From NCBI RefSeq assembly GCF_949987515.2, contig NC_082696.1, positions 38,916,431 to 38,980,430 of the forward strand: DNA of 64,000 nucleotides. Reading direction: 5' to 3'. Shown here piece by piece: positions 10,540 through 22,629 of the stretch. The translations under genes were made by a program, and so were the position numbers. The notes beneath the pieces are model-generated. The model was not told the origin of the DNA. It was given only the letters and a program-made list of their open reading frames with translations, and ran no database searches. The stretch is from Delphinus delphis (lineage: Eukaryota; Chordata; Mammalia; Artiodactyla; Delphinidae). How positions within the stretch are numbered: the stretch's first letter is position 1; the number at the start of each line of letters is the position of its first letter.

Positions 10540-10740
10540 AGGCATTGTGGCAGAGTGGAAGAGCATGGACATTGGTGACAGACCTTGATTCATAACCCAA
10601 CTTCAGCACTTACTATCTGAGCGATCTTGAACAAACTATTAACCTCTTTGATCCTCAGTTTCCATTTAATTCTTACCTTGTAAAGTTTTCTGTAAGGATT
10701 TAAGGTAATGTAGGGAAGGTGATTTGGGGAATAGCTTGCT
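10540..10740 (+). mobile_element. MIR SINE fossil
   Basis: Shows the MIR order: GCAGAGTGGAAGAGCATGGAC, TTCAGCACTTACTATCTGAGCGATCTTGAAC, then CCTCAGTTTCC. MIR is an ancient tRNA-derived SINE of mammals; divergence is high and the edges are approximate. Confidence 0.7.
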
Positions 10741-10999
10741 AATTAATGGTCACAATTGTACTTAAGCTGCCTGGTTTGGTGTCTCTAAGAGTGTACTATG
10801 GTCCTTAAACTTTCTGCCCTACATCCAAATACCTAATCATCCACAGATGATATTGCCTTATACTTTACAGAGAAAATGCAAGTTATCAAGTGAGTACTTA
10901 ACTTCTCTCCCCTCCACTTCTGTACACACTTATGATATCACCCATTAGTTTCTTCTCTCCTATTTTAGAAGAATCTGTGTTTCATGTTCTTTCCAAAGA

Positions 11000-11255
11000 C
11001 CCCAGAGGCAGTAGAGCATGGTAGTTAAGAGAACAGTCTTTGGTTTTCAACTGCCTGGGTTCTAATTGTCTCTCTACCACTTGGGCCAGTTCTTTAACCT
11101 CTCTGTATTTGAGTTTCTCCATCTCCAAAATGGATACAATGAGGCATGTACTTCATAATATTCTTAAACAGATTGCATTAACTAAAACATTAAAAACATG
11201 AAGTGTACTGCCTGGTACACAGTATGAACTTCTGTTAGCCATTACTACTGCTATG
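11000..11255 (+). mobile_element. MIR SINE fossil
   Basis: AGAGCATGGTAGTTAAGAG, CTGCCTGGGTTCTAATTG, TACCACTTGGGCCAGTTC, TTTCTCCATCTCCAAAATGG and GTACTGCCTGGTACACAGTA follow MIR order nearly end to end. One of the better preserved MIR copies in the window. Confidence 0.75.
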
Positions 11256-11259
11256 AGTT

Positions 11260-12985
11260 AGTATCATTTCCTGCTTTACTCTCTTCTCAAAATGCTCTCT
11301 GACTATAAACATACTGTGGACATTTAATCTCAGCCATTGTATAAATAGCATTGATTATGCTATTAATCATGAGATAAAAATGATTAATTCATTAAGAGAT
11401 AAAAATAAAAATCTTGTTTTGCATTAAAATATTAAAATTGAATCAAGGTGGTTTAACAAGAGGAATGCTATTGAATTATTATCAAAGAAACCATAAAGTT
11501 CTTAAAATATGATGAAAAAAATCATTTTACACAGTTGGTAAGATAGAAGTGAAGACAAAATCAATTCATGACTCCTGGTAGATTCTGAACAACTCAGAAC
11601 TCTCCATATATGTAACCCTAAACTGTGAGCCAAAAGCAGGTAGAACATTTCTGACATAGACAGGAGGGGTGGATTTCAGAAATTTAAGCTATTAAGACAT
11701 TATTTTTCATTATTAAGATTCTCCTGTGATTATTTTTATCTATTCCAATGTTGCCTAAGCAGATATATACTAATGCATTAAGTATCACTTTCCGTTTGGA
11801 GTTAAGAGCTGCGTGCTCACTGAAAGGTCTTCCTCAGTGACTAAAATTTACATTTCTGAGTTATTTTTCCCGTAAGGATATTAAAGTTTCCATTAATATT
11901 TTAAATATGCAAACTTTAAAAAAACTTTTGGTGTTGCTCTCAGAGGATTACCTAATCAATGATATTATTTAGTTGCATACTATAATAGAGAATCAGAAAG
12001 ATATGATTGCTGTTTATAATGTCCACCTAGTCATTTCTGTATAACAAACTTTATTTGAAATAGAGACCAACACCAGCCAATTTTAATATATTTACTGTAC
12101 CAGTATTGGTGCAAAAAGAGATGGAAGGTTACTTTCTCTTCCACAAAGGTACTATTGCTGAATACACAGATCCTCTGATGTCTAGTTAACAGTTTACATA
12201 ACTGGCAGCATTACTTAGGAACAAACTGCTTTGCTTGGAGTCAAAATTAGACACAAATATCATGTACTTTAGGATAAAAGTTACAATAGTATTTTTTAAA
12301 AAGACATCTCTTTCAAATTGTGAGACCATCTAACATAATCTGAACCAGAAATCTTGGAAGAAGTTTGTTTAGAGGTGAGCTATGAGTTCAGTATTTTGAG
12401 GCACAAAGGGAAGAGAGAAATGAATATATTTGATTGCATTTTAAAATCCTTCTTCACGTAGAAAGTAGACAATGTTCTTCCTGGTAAGTAAACAAGTTAA
12501 GTATTACTGCAGCAAATGGAAAGGGCTGGAGTTAGACCTCCATTCAAATTCATGTTCTGTTGGGATCTGGCCCAGAGCATGTATTTTTGTTCTTAGAACA
12601 TTGGTTGGCAAATATAAGATACCCCATAAAAATAATAATTATTAAAAAATTCAAACAACTAATTGTTGGACATCCAACTTATTTTTACATTACAATTTAA
12701 AATGTAAGTTAAAATGCTTAATAACTGAAGAGTATTTACATTTCCCAGGCTTTTTCCATACCAATAACTTAAAACTATAAGATAGATAGCCAGAAAGCAA
12801 TATTCAGTCACACATGGAATGTTCCAGTCACATTATTCAACAACAGTAAAATGTTTGTTAGAACCATACATATATGTGTTAAGGTAACAGTTAAGATGTT
12901 TGGCTTTAGAGTAAAGCTGAGAAGATAGTTGAGGCTATATAGTAAAGTAAAAAAATAAAAAATCTCCAAACAAAACAGGTGGTTG
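11260..12985. other. No gene recognised
   Basis: AT-rich, no convincing frame. A short MIR-like scrap (GGGCTGGAGTTAGACCTCC) lies near 12522-12560 but is too brief to annotate. Confidence 0.45.
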
Positions 12986-12989
12986 GCTA

Positions 12990-13110
12990 TTTGGCAAAAT
13001 GGATTCAAGGTCCAACTTTTTCATAGACTAGCTTTGTGAACTTGAACCACTTGATATGTCTTGTGCTTCACTTTTCCAATTATCTAATAAGAGGAGTAGA
13101 CCAGATCAAG
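12990..13110 (+). mobile_element. Possible MIR fragment
   Basis: GGATTCAAGGTCCAACTTT, CTAGCTTTGTGAACTTGAACC and TGCTTCACTTTTCCAATTATC resemble the MIR core, and ends in GAGTAGACCAGATCAAGG, a frequent MIR 3' variant. Short and diverged. Confidence 0.5.
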
Positions 13111-13414
13111 GGGCCTCAGTGTTTTTGTGGAATAGAGTTGTATTTGATTTTCCTGGAGCTTAAGTTGGTATAGTCATTGTGAATACTGGGAGGTAAGGAG
13201 ACAGAGAAATTTAAGAAAAGTAGAAATCCATGTATCTGGGAACAGAGCCAATATTGGGTTTTGTCAAGTGCAGTCTCTTTACAATGAAAATGAAGGTAGA
13301 TTGGTGGGAAAATCCTATGGGTAACTAGAATGGTGGGAGAAATTTCTGCTGTAAGATCGGCAGCCTTGGACCATCAGACAAAATGAGGACCAACTTTAAA
13401 ATAAAGCTCATTGT

Positions 13415-13624
13415 GGGCTTCCCTGGTGGTGCAGTGGTTGAGAGTCTGCCTGCCGATGCAGGGGACACGGGTTCGTGCCCCAGTCCAGGAAGGTCCCACA
13501 TGCTGCGGAGCGGCTGGGCCCGTGAGCCATGGCTGCTGAGCCTGCGCGTCCAGAGCCTGTGCTCCGCAACGGGAGAGGCCACAACAGTGACAGGCCCACA
13601 TACTGCAAAAAAAAATAAAAAAAT
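13415..13624 (+). mobile_element. CHR-type SINE, sense, with 17-bp target duplication
   Basis: Begins GGGCTTCCCTGGTGGTGCAG, carries GGGTTCGTGCCCCAGTCC (box-B region of the tRNA head), and ends GGAGAGGCCACAACAGTGAC with an AAAAAAAAATAAAAAAATA tail. AAAATAAAGCTCATTGT flanks it at 13398-13414 and 13625-13641, an exact 17-bp target-site duplication of the kind left by L1 machinery. The perfect duplication marks a fairly recent insertion. The only sense-strand CHR copy of the five here. Confidence 0.97.
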
Positions 13625-14089
13625 AAAATAAAGCTCATTGTAAGTTTGGAGCTAACCAAAATGATTAACATCTAAATTTATTATTTTAAAATGTCTTTGT
13701 TGAATACTATAATTACATTTTAAAATTGAACATGGAACTCTTTATGGAAAGTATATCTAAAAAACTATTTTATTTATAAAACTACATTTTATAATTCAAA
13801 ACTTGTGAGAAATGTACTGTAATTTTCTTAATCATCTTTTAATGAGTATCAAATGGCACTATAAAGTAAAAAATAATTTTTGAGTAAATTTGAAATGATT
13901 AAAATAATTAACCTAGTGGTCAATTAAAGCAATTACAATTTATCATATATATTTGGACAATCTCATTTTATTACTCATTATTGATAGTGATTATGAATCA
14001 CTGCAAAAGTGATGTTTTCTCTTTTTTTTTGCTTAAATTTTATTATTTCCTTTCCAGCTTATAAAAATAATTTTGAGTGCTAAGTATCA

Positions 14090-14230
14090 TTATATCCATT
14101 TTATAATGAGTAAACTGGGGCTAAGAAAAATTACTTGTTCAAGGTAAGTTACTTAGTAAGAGGCAGAGCAGGAATTCATATCCAGGTCTTCCTAACACTG
14201 AAATCTGTGCTTTTAATTGCCATGGACTCT
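14090..14230 (-). mobile_element. MIR SINE fossil, antisense
   Basis: CATTTTATAATGAGTAAACTGGGGC, TTACTTAGTAAGAGGCAGAGC, AGGAATTCATATCCAGGTCTTCC and TGTGCTTTTAATTGCCAT follow the reverse-complement order of MIR. Confidence 0.72.
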
Positions 14231-14239
14231 ACTCCTTAC

Positions 14240-15960
14240 TTATATAATCATTTCACAAATATTTATTGAACCCCTATAATATTTGAAACAACTCCCTGGG
14301 CATCAGGTCGATAGGAGTAAATAACACTGAAAAACTCGCCCTCTTGGAACTTGCAAAGTGAAGTGTGGGAGACAGAAATGAAACTAAACTAAGTAAATTA
14401 TGCAGTATGTTAAATTATAATGATGCTAAAGAGAAATAAACCAAGGGAAGGGGACAGAGGGTGTTCCAGGGGACTATTGCAATTTTAAATAGGATGCTCA
14501 GGGAAGAACACTCTGAGAAGATAATATATGAGTTAAAACTGGGAGGAGCTGAAGGAAACTTGCCATGGGGTTACGTAGCAAATGAGGATTCCAGGAAAGA
14601 AAATAGCAATTATGAAGGCACTGAAGTGGGAGATGCCTAGCAAATTCAAGCCACATAAAGGGGGCCAGTGTGACTAGAGCACAGTAAATACATGGGATTG
14701 TAGAAGATAAGATCACAAAAGCACAGGGAGCCAAACTTCATAGGAACTTGTAGCTGTTGCAATTACTTAGACTTGTCTCTAAGTGAGATAAAGGGCTACT
14801 GGAGGATTTTGCAAATTGTGCATGATCTGACATATTTTATCAGTGTTGAGAAGAACCTAAAGGGGAGAAAGGGTGGAAGCAGAGAAACCAGAGGAGGCTA
14901 GTGGCAATAATTCAGGGGCCTTGGAATAGTGACTAATGGGGGAAATAGTGGGAAGTAGTTGATTCTAGATGTATCTGGAAGGTAGAGCTAATGGTATTTG
15001 CTGTGGTTTCAACGTGAATTGTGGGAGAAAACTTTGTAAAGCATTTTCTCTGAACTACTACAAGTTATGGAGTTGCCCTTAACAGACATGGGAAGAGCAG
15101 GTTTGCAGAGAGGATAGAGATGAGGAGGTCAGTTTTGAATATGGTAAACTGAAATGTCTCTTAGACATCCGTGTGGAGATATGTTGTGTAGTTGGACCTG
15201 AGGGCATAGGGGAGAAGTTCAGGCCATACTGGGAAACATGAGTTATAATAGAGACTGGATGAAAGGGAATTAGTGAGGACACAAAAGATATACAAGGATT
15301 GAGCCTTGGGTATTTCAACATTCAGCAGTTGTTGGAGAGATGAAGAGGAAACTTCAGAGTAGAATAAAAAGTAGGGCCAAAAAGAAGGACGATAACTGGG
15401 ATTGTAGTGACCTGGAAGCAAAGAAAATGTTTACCAGCAGAGTGAGTGTGACCGGTTGTGTGGAAAGCTGCTGAGGGATCAAGTAATACAAGAAGTGAGA
15501 AGTGGCCATTGAATTGACCGGAATGAAGGTTATCAACAGCAACAGCTTCAGCGGGTAGTGGGAGAAAATCTTGAACAGAGTGGATTTAAGACAGAATTTG
15601 CAGAGACAATCTTCTGAGAAGTTTTCCTCTAAAGGGAAAGAAGTATATGGAGTGTTTACTGAAGGAGGAAATGAGTAACGTTGGCGAGAGGCCTTTTCTT
15701 TAGATAGGAGAACAACATTTTTATATGTTGATGGAAAAATTCAGATGGGGGAGAAAACGGATGATGTAGGAGAGAGAAGTGAGTATTGTGGAAGCAGTGT
15801 TCTTGTGTTGGAGAGAGTAGATGAGATTAGAAAGCAAATGGAGGAGCTGGCATTTGCTAAGAACAAGGGATGAACAAAGAGTTCATCCATTTTAACCAGT
15901 GGGAAGAAAGAGTAGGTGGGAACAGATTCAAGTATCTGAGGGATGAAGTGGTGAAGATTT
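14240..15960 (+). mobile_element. Long ancient dispersed repeat, family not named
   Basis: Opens with CAAATATTTATTGAACCCC and continues through CCCTCTTGGAACTTGCAAAG, GAAGGCACTGAAGTGGG, GGGCCAGTGTGACTAGAGC, GACATCCGTGTGGAGATATG and GGAAAGCTGCTGAGGGATCAAG. I have seen this ordered set of phrases as a widely dispersed mammalian sequence, but I cannot name the class reliably. A second copy of its start is at 32573. The minus-strand frames here (75-86 codons) arise from the purine-rich plus strand. Confidence 0.5.
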
Positions 15961-15964
15961 GTGG

Positions 15965-17835
15965 ATGTTTTCTTCTGAGTTTTTTACTCACTGAGATGTT
16001 GGCATATAATGTTACATTAAATTATATAATATTCAGGTTAGGTAGATAAATCTTAGGTATCGTGAATTGCAGACTTACTCAATTTAAAATTTAAAATTAA
16101 AGACTAGAATGTGGCATAAACTGAGAATAAAACCTTTTGAAAATTGTAGCAGATTCACATTATGTCTGTTAAATAGTTACTTTTTTATTGCTATAATAAA
16201 AATTTATGCTTATTCATGGAAAGAGCTATTGTTCTCTTCTAGGTCTTTTTTCTTCAGAAACAAGGAGATGGTAATCATCATTATCAACCTTATCTTTGAA
16301 GATCAGGAACAGCAATAAATACAATGTTCTTTACGTGAGGGTTAAAATCATCACAAATAATTTCTATTTTGTGATAGAGTAAGTGACCTTTTCAGTGACG
16401 TGAGTCTGTGGGAGAAAGAATAAAATACACATTTGTATATTAAAATTCTCAATTCCAACTATCTGATAACATTTCTTGTCAAACTATTCTAACAGTTTCT
16501 ATTACTTTTGGGAATGTTTAAATAAAATCTTAACAAAAATAGAGAAAACGAGCTTTTCCCTTTCTCTATACTTTGTGCCAAAAGAACAAAGGTTTATATT
16601 GTACATTTCTGTTAGCAGGTACAAAGAGAATTTATAATGTGGGATCTATCCAAGAGGAATATTCCCAAAGTTTGCTTAAAAAAAGTAATTTAAAAATAGT
16701 GTACATTTAAGCTACATTTAGAATGTTCTACAAGCTTAAAGGATGTTTGGAGTCAGGTTTTAAAAACAGTGGGATTTAGTGTAATAGGTTTGGCAACAAA
16801 ATCATTGCAGTTCATACAACTGATGAATTGATGCAGACCTAGCTGACTAACACGTACCATGTGTTTGCTTTGGCAGAGAATTTGGAAAAATAATTTGGAG
16901 AAAAACTTATATTATTCAACAGATTTCACTTTTGTTGTTGTTTTGTGGGATTTTTAAAAATTTTCTAATCAGTCTTGCAAAGGTAGAGTTTGCAAAGATC
17001 TTCCCATTGATTGGAACCAGATTTGGGCCTTTCACAGAAAAAAAAAAAAGATGAAGAGGATAATTCTACTTATTTCATATGTTTCTCTTAATTACCCACT
17101 GCTCAGAAATAGATTTATGACTAGTCATTTCTCAATTGATACCATGTTTATGAATTTATTCTATCTAAAAAACAATGCTATAAAATGTCCCTTATCAACA
17201 TTTCTAACGTAATCATGGCATGTAGAATCTTCTGTTTAAACTTTGATGGCCAAGAACAGCACTGTGTTTTGCAGTAATGTTTAAGTATGTTATTCTGAGA
17301 CTTGTTAATTCATAGACTCACTTTTTATGTTGTTGTTCAGACATAAGATTAAAGCTTGTTTCTTTTGTAAAGTAGGTTATTTGAATATTGCTAAAAGGTT
17401 TCAAAAGAGTTTGTTGGCTTGTTAGAGTATTGGAATTCTCACTGTTTAGTAAAATCCTGAAATATTAATGATGGGATGAACTCAAGGCTGGAAAGAGCTC
17501 CGATTCCATTTTATGGGTTGAAAGTTGCTTCAGAGGCTATTCTGACCATTATAAGATACGTACGTTGAATATACTCCTAAATTGACTTCAGGAGCTAGAC
17601 AAACTATTTTCCACTATAGATTAGCCTGAATTTCTGTGCCATGTTGCTAAACCATGCAGTTCAGGAGATAATGAGATAGTTTCCTCAAAGAAGTATGAGC
17701 AATCCCTGAAGCTGGAGGCAGTGCAGTATATAGCATATATAAATGTTCAGTGCTATTACATAGGAAAGAGCTGCAGACTGATGAAGCAGGCAACTGATTT
17801 TCTAAAGTAAACACAAACATTATTTGAAGGTTACT
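15965..17835. other. No gene recognised
   Basis: AT-rich unassigned sequence. A 69-codon frame at 16109-16318 has no recognisable features. Confidence 0.45.
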
Positions 17836-17839
17836 CCAC

Positions 17840-18000
17840 CTCTATTTTTTGGTGTCCTTGGACAAGTTGTTAACCACTGTGAAACTCAGCTGGACTTGTA
17901 TAAAAATGTGGATACTGATACCTACTTTATTTCCAAGGTTGTTATAAAGATAAAAGAAACTATGTACTGTGTATTGCACTGGGTACATGGGATCCTTCTT
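17840..18000 (+). mobile_element. Probable MIR fragment
   Basis: TCCTTGGACAAGTTGTTAACC, AAAAATGTGGATACTGATACC and AAGGTTGTTATAAAGATAAAAG resemble the central and 3' parts of MIR. The 85-codon frame over it has no independent support. Confidence 0.55.
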
Positions 18001-18179
18001 TTCCTCCCACTAGACTGTAACCTTAAGAGTAGGACTGTGAGACTCTTTATGCAGTCATCAGCACGTACTCTTAGGTACTGAGAGAATATTCAGGGGAGGA
18101 GAATCTATAACTGCAAGGCAGTGGAAGAGGTGCCATTTATCTAATCGATACAACTTTCTGAGATTGGATTTATTATATT

Positions 18180-18510
18180 TTATTAAAAGAAAACAGGATT
18201 AGAGAGTTAAACCCAAAGCCATATAGCTAGTAGTTTGAGAAGCTAGAATTCACAACAGGATGATCTGCCTTTCAATGGCATGCCTTTCTAGAGCTTTCTA
18301 GTGGAAAGGGAGGACTGACTTTTTTTGAAGTCATAACTATATGCCATATGTTTTCAAGAGGCCTGTTCTCATTTAATTTTCAGAACAATACTATGAGAAA
18401 GACGTTATCTTTCCCATTTTACATGAGAAGAAACTCATACCCAGAGATTAAGTAACTTTCTTCAGGTCATACAACTAATAATTTAGCAAACAGTGATGCA
18501 AATCCAAAAA
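18180..18510 (-). mobile_element. Two adjacent MIR-like fragments, antisense
   Basis: First fragment about 18186-18290 (GCCATATAGCTAGTAGTTTGAG, GATCTGCCTTTCAATGGCATG). Second about 18340-18510 (CATTTTACATGAGAAGAAAC, AGATTAAGTAACTTTCTTCAGG). Both give reverse-complement MIR order and are separated by unique sequence. Confidence 0.6.
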
Positions 18511-18734
18511 AACAGTCCAGTTCAAACCCCCAAAAAGTCCAAAAACAATAATACAACATGCTGCCTGGAGGTACAGGTTCAGCAAGATGAGAGGTCAGCA
18601 CTTGGGGATAAATATTTGGGGAATGCGATTGGAATGTATGTTGAGGAAGAGGATGGGAGCAGAGATGAGAATCCAAGATTGAGCTTTTGGTGTGGGTGGC
18701 AGGGAGCTCAATTTATATTTCATCTTCTTCCAAA

Positions 18735-18935
18735 CCTCTAGACTCCTACTGCTGTGCAGAACTTTCTGTTCCCTGAACTTTCCATGCTTCTGTACCTTTG
18801 AGCATGTATTTTCCTCTGTCTAGAATTCCATTCACTCTTCTTTTTCTGGAAAACATCTCTTTAACTTAAAAAATGCAGTTCCAAATTTATTTTGCAAATC
18901 TCTTGCTGATCCAACCAATGTTGAATTGGATGCTC
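18735..18935 (+). mobile_element. LINE-2 3' region fossil
   Basis: GAACTTTCCATGCTTCTGTACC, TTTGAGCATGTATTTTCCTCTG, TCTAGAATTCCATTCACTC and the following TGGAAAACATCTCTTTAAC resemble the L2 3' region (catgctgttccctctgcctggaa type). Diverged, as expected for L2 in a placental mammal. Confidence 0.6.
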
Positions 18936-18939
18936 TTCT

Positions 18940-21005
18940 TTTGAGATCCTTTAGTCCAATATTGGCTCAGATACTTACCTCAGAAGCATCATTTTTATGA
19001 CTCTGGAAGAATGAAATAGAGTTCCTGAGAACTGATGGTCCTGAAGATTTTCTAATCCTATATCTAATTGTGGATTTGATAATCCTGCAAGGTTATTCTA
19101 AATGTATAAGCTCCTTAGATTTTAGGACAAGGGAGAATTGAAAGCTTTACACACACATGCACACACACACAGGCAAGATCTGAAACCTTGGGTAGCGTTT
19201 CCAGAGATCCTCACCACTGCCCCCATACTGCACGGTCTCTATCCCCATACTGCACGGTATCTATCCTGATATCCCTCACCATGCTTTGTACATAATAAGC
19301 AATATGAACAACTGAAGTTCAGAGGAATTAGCACAATTACTTAAATTAAGGAGAAGTATGATCAAGATTAGAATGAACTAGACCTTTATGGTATGTGGGC
19401 CTTTGCTGGGAAACAGTGATTCTGTCACATTGATTTCCAAGTCCAACATCCTGTTTCCAATGCATATCTATCAACACCTTCACCATTATCTTTTTTTTAA
19501 AGAATTACTATTGTATTACAAATGTTTTCTTTTGGCTGTAAAATTTTGATTCAGCAGTAAAGTTAGATTTACTGACTGGGAGATCAAGGACTGTTTACTC
19601 TTTTCTCTGCTTCTTGCCAAGTCTGTAGTGTGTGGTAGAATAGAGCAGTAGATAATTATTGTTTTTCAAATACCATTATTTTTTCCAATCAAACATTCAT
19701 TGAGAGTCATGAATTTTACAAGTGAATTGATCACTAGTGCAAATATAGTGATAAATTCATTAACATTTATTTTATCTTCTCCATTCACTGAATTTCCCGT
19801 ATGTACAATCAGGGTCTATTAAATTAAAAAAAGAAGAAAAACCTATTAGGGACAGCAAAGCAAAACATGAAATGCAGAGTTAGCAACTAACTGGTAAATC
19901 TGGAATTTTCAGGCAACAATAAAAGGCTTATTTGTCTATGTTCATTGTCCCTCCTCTCAGATATTTACTGGTCCCTTTACTTTGGGCTATATTGATCAAG
20001 GATAAAAGGGAAGCAGAGATCTATGGCTTGATTTAATTATTGAAAATAAAAATATTTATCTTTGAAATATACCTTGGATCATGGTCTCATAGTTTTGTGG
20101 ACTGGTACTAATGCTGAAAATTCAAGACTATAGCTTTTGTGATTCTTGGTCAACAGTCAATGCTTGGCTTGGGCAGTAAAGTCCTAAAAAGTGGGCTTGT
20201 TAATTAACAAATACATCTAAGTTGGATGAACAGAACAGTTTCAAAATGTGTCTTTGGCATTTCTGCATTATTTTTTAAACCCACAAAATGTAGATTTTTA
20301 TCTCTAACTTCTGTTCACTCACTTGTGGCTACTTTAGGAAGTAGTTTTTCTTTTCTTTACTTCCTCAGTGAGAGCTGCAAGATCATTGTTGGTGCAACTC
20401 GGCCACTGCTTAACAGAAGCAGCTTGTTTATATTACTTCCTGTATTTTTTTAAGACCAGCGTTTGGTATCCCTTAAGAATTTCTCAATGCTTTCTGTCTT
20501 AGGGATTTTTTTTTTCTGGAGGAATAAGTCAGGGACTCAATTAGGCTAATAATTTCTTACCCATGAGGACATAACGAATTTATTCTCCACTCAATAGCCT
20601 TTGGAGAAAATTACTCAGTATTTAGAAGGGGGGAAAATCAGGCTATAAGAAATCCTTTCTTTGAGACTACATTTCACAGATTCTTGCCTTAAAAAATCCA
20701 TTTCGATACTTTTAAATAATACTCCATGTGATGAATTAAGGCTCTCTATTTAAATCTACCTATTCTTTTAGGAATGAGAGGTATTAAAAATTCTAGTTTG
20801 GCTGAGTAAAGAAATGTTAATGATCTGTCTAGCAGTTGAATTTAAGCATACTACCTTGCGATTCTGCTGCCAAAACAAATGAAAATTCATTGCCTGCTAT
20901 TGGAACCAATTTAGTTAGGTAACACTTCATTTTTCGGGCATCATCAGGGGAATGAGTTATTCCACTTAAGTGAATTTTCCACATAAATGCTTCAGAATTA
21001 TCTTT
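18940..21005. other. No gene; short simple repeats only
   Basis: Contains a CA-rich microsatellite at about 19149-19172 and a two-copy 22-bp tandem repeat at 19221-19264. Otherwise unassigned. The 75-codon frame at 20226-20453 shows no motif. Confidence 0.45.
19221..19264. repeat. 22-bp tandem duplication
   Basis: CCCCATACTGCACGGTCTCT plus AT at 19221-19242 is followed directly by CCCCATACTGCACGGTATCT plus AT at 19243-19264, two units with one mismatch. A recent local replication slip. Confidence 0.9.
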
Positions 21006-21009
21006 TTAA

Positions 21010-21250
21010 AACAGAAATCAAGGCATGTTGGTTTCTTATTGAAATCCTTCAGTGACTGCCCATTGTCTAAAGAATAATGCATTGCTTTATAATCTACCAT
21101 TCCAGTTTCATCTCCCTTCAATTCCCCTACCACCTATGATCCACTTTAATTTGTTCACCATTCTCTAGACCTATCATGCTCTTTTAACTTTTTGATTCCC
21201 AGATGCTGTTCCATGTAGTCATGACTCCTCAAAAATTTACTAGATCTCTT
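21010..21250 (+). mobile_element. LINE-2 3' region fossil
   Basis: TTGAAATCCTTCAGTGACTGCC, CATTGTCTAAAGAATAATGC, CCATTCCAGTTTCATCTCCC, and TCATGCTCTTTTAACTTTTTG to CAGATGCTGTTCCATGTAG recall the L2 3' end (ctccgatggcttcccattgc ... catgctgttcc). Confidence 0.6.
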
Positions 21251-21439
21251 CTCTCTGCTTCCAGGGCCACAGTACGTTTCCAGTATGGAAGCCATACCAT
21301 ATGGTGATTTTTAATTTCTATGTTAGCTTCCCTCACTAAATTGGGACCTAACAGTGGTCAGGGAATACACCCCTCTCCACCTTTATTTTTTAATCTTTGT
21401 ATCTTTAGAGACTCATTTAGTGCCTGAAAAACAGTGTTA

Positions 21440-21900
21440 TTATATTTATTTCCTGTGGGAGCTGTAACAAATTGCCAAAAACTGGGTGGCATAAAATGAA
21501 ATTTATTCTCTCATAGTTTTAGTTTCTAGAAATCAGAAATTGAGATGTCAGCAGGGCCATGGTCCCTCCAGAGACTCCAGGGGAGAATCTGTTCCATACC
21601 TCTTTCAGCTTCTGGTGTGTATCAGAAATCCTTGGCATTCCTTAGTTTGTAACCACAGCACTTTATCTTTGCCACCGTCTTTACATCACCTTCTCCTATG
21701 TGCATCTGTTTCAAAACTCCATCCACCTTTCTAAGGAAATACATACGATTTCACTTAGGGCTCACCTGGATAATACAGGAGAAGTTCTTCCTCTCAACAT
21801 CCTTAACTGAATCACATTATTAGCCATATAAGGTATACACAGGTCCTAGGCATTAGAACATGGAAACATCTTTGGGGGCCATTATCAGTCTATCACAGAT
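21440..21900 (-). mobile_element. MLT1-type MaLR LTR, antisense
   Basis: ATTTATTTCCTGTGGGAGCTGTAACAAATTGCC, ATTGAGATGTCAGCAGGGCCATGG, CCAGGGGAGAATCTGTTCC and CATTCCTTAGTTTGTAACC follow the reverse-complement order of MLT1 LTRs. More diverged than the LTR at 6392. Confidence 0.72.
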
Positions 21901-21904
21901 AATG

Positions 21905-22483
21905 TATTTTAAACTGAATTACCCATTCAAATGCTAAAACTTTCCAAATATAAAAACATTAAAAAAAACTAACTCATATCTCATGCTTAATTGCTTCCTT
22001 AATTAGAACATAGTATTCAAACCATATTTTCATATTTTCTTGATACTAGTGTTTTCTGATTTTCAAAATAAACTATACTTTCAGTCATGGATTAATTTTA
22101 GGCTTCTAAAGTATTTAGGAAAGCTCTTTCACTGCTCTCCAAATATATTCAGACTGCAGTAGTTATTGAGTACGTAATGAAGAGCTATACATGCAAATAA
22201 TATTCAGTTCTTTCTTCAAAGAAGTTACTGATTAATGTGGAAAATAGACATGGAAGCAGACCTATATCAATAAAATATGCAACTTTTGTGTGGCTAAACA
22301 TTAATAAAGCCATTCAGCTTTATGTATGAGCAGTTGACATTTGGTTAACTTTCTCTCTCTGTTCCCCTGGAAACCTGGTAAAAGCAACATATGAACTTTA
22401 TTTTTGATAACGTTGGTTGTGGTAAAAATTGATTGATTAGCAAATTCCATCTAGACTTGGAAGAAGTATGAATTAGCCATATT
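21905..22483. other. No gene recognised
   Basis: AT-rich and unassigned. The minus-strand 76-codon frame at 22345-22575 runs into the adjacent L1 stub and is not credible. Confidence 0.45.
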
Positions 22484-22495
22484 AAGAATAAATGA

Positions 22496-22611
22496 GGGGA
22501 TATATGTATACATATAGCTGATTCACTTTGCTGTATAGCAGAAACTAACACCATTGTAAAGCAATTATACTCCAATAAAGATGTTAAAAAAAAATAAAAG
22601 AGAAAAAAATA
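22496..22611 (+). mobile_element. 115-bp stub of a LINE-1 3' end
   Basis: GGGGATATATGTATACATATAG, GCTGATTCACTTTGCTGTAT, AGCAGAAACTAACACCATTG, CTCCAATAAAG and an A-rich tail are the last bases of the cetartiodactyl L1, including its AATAAA signal. AAGAATAAATGA flanks it at 22484-22495 and 22612-22623, an exact 12-bp target duplication. This is extreme 5' truncation. Confidence 0.93.
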
Positions 22612-22629
22612 AAGAATAAATGAACTATA

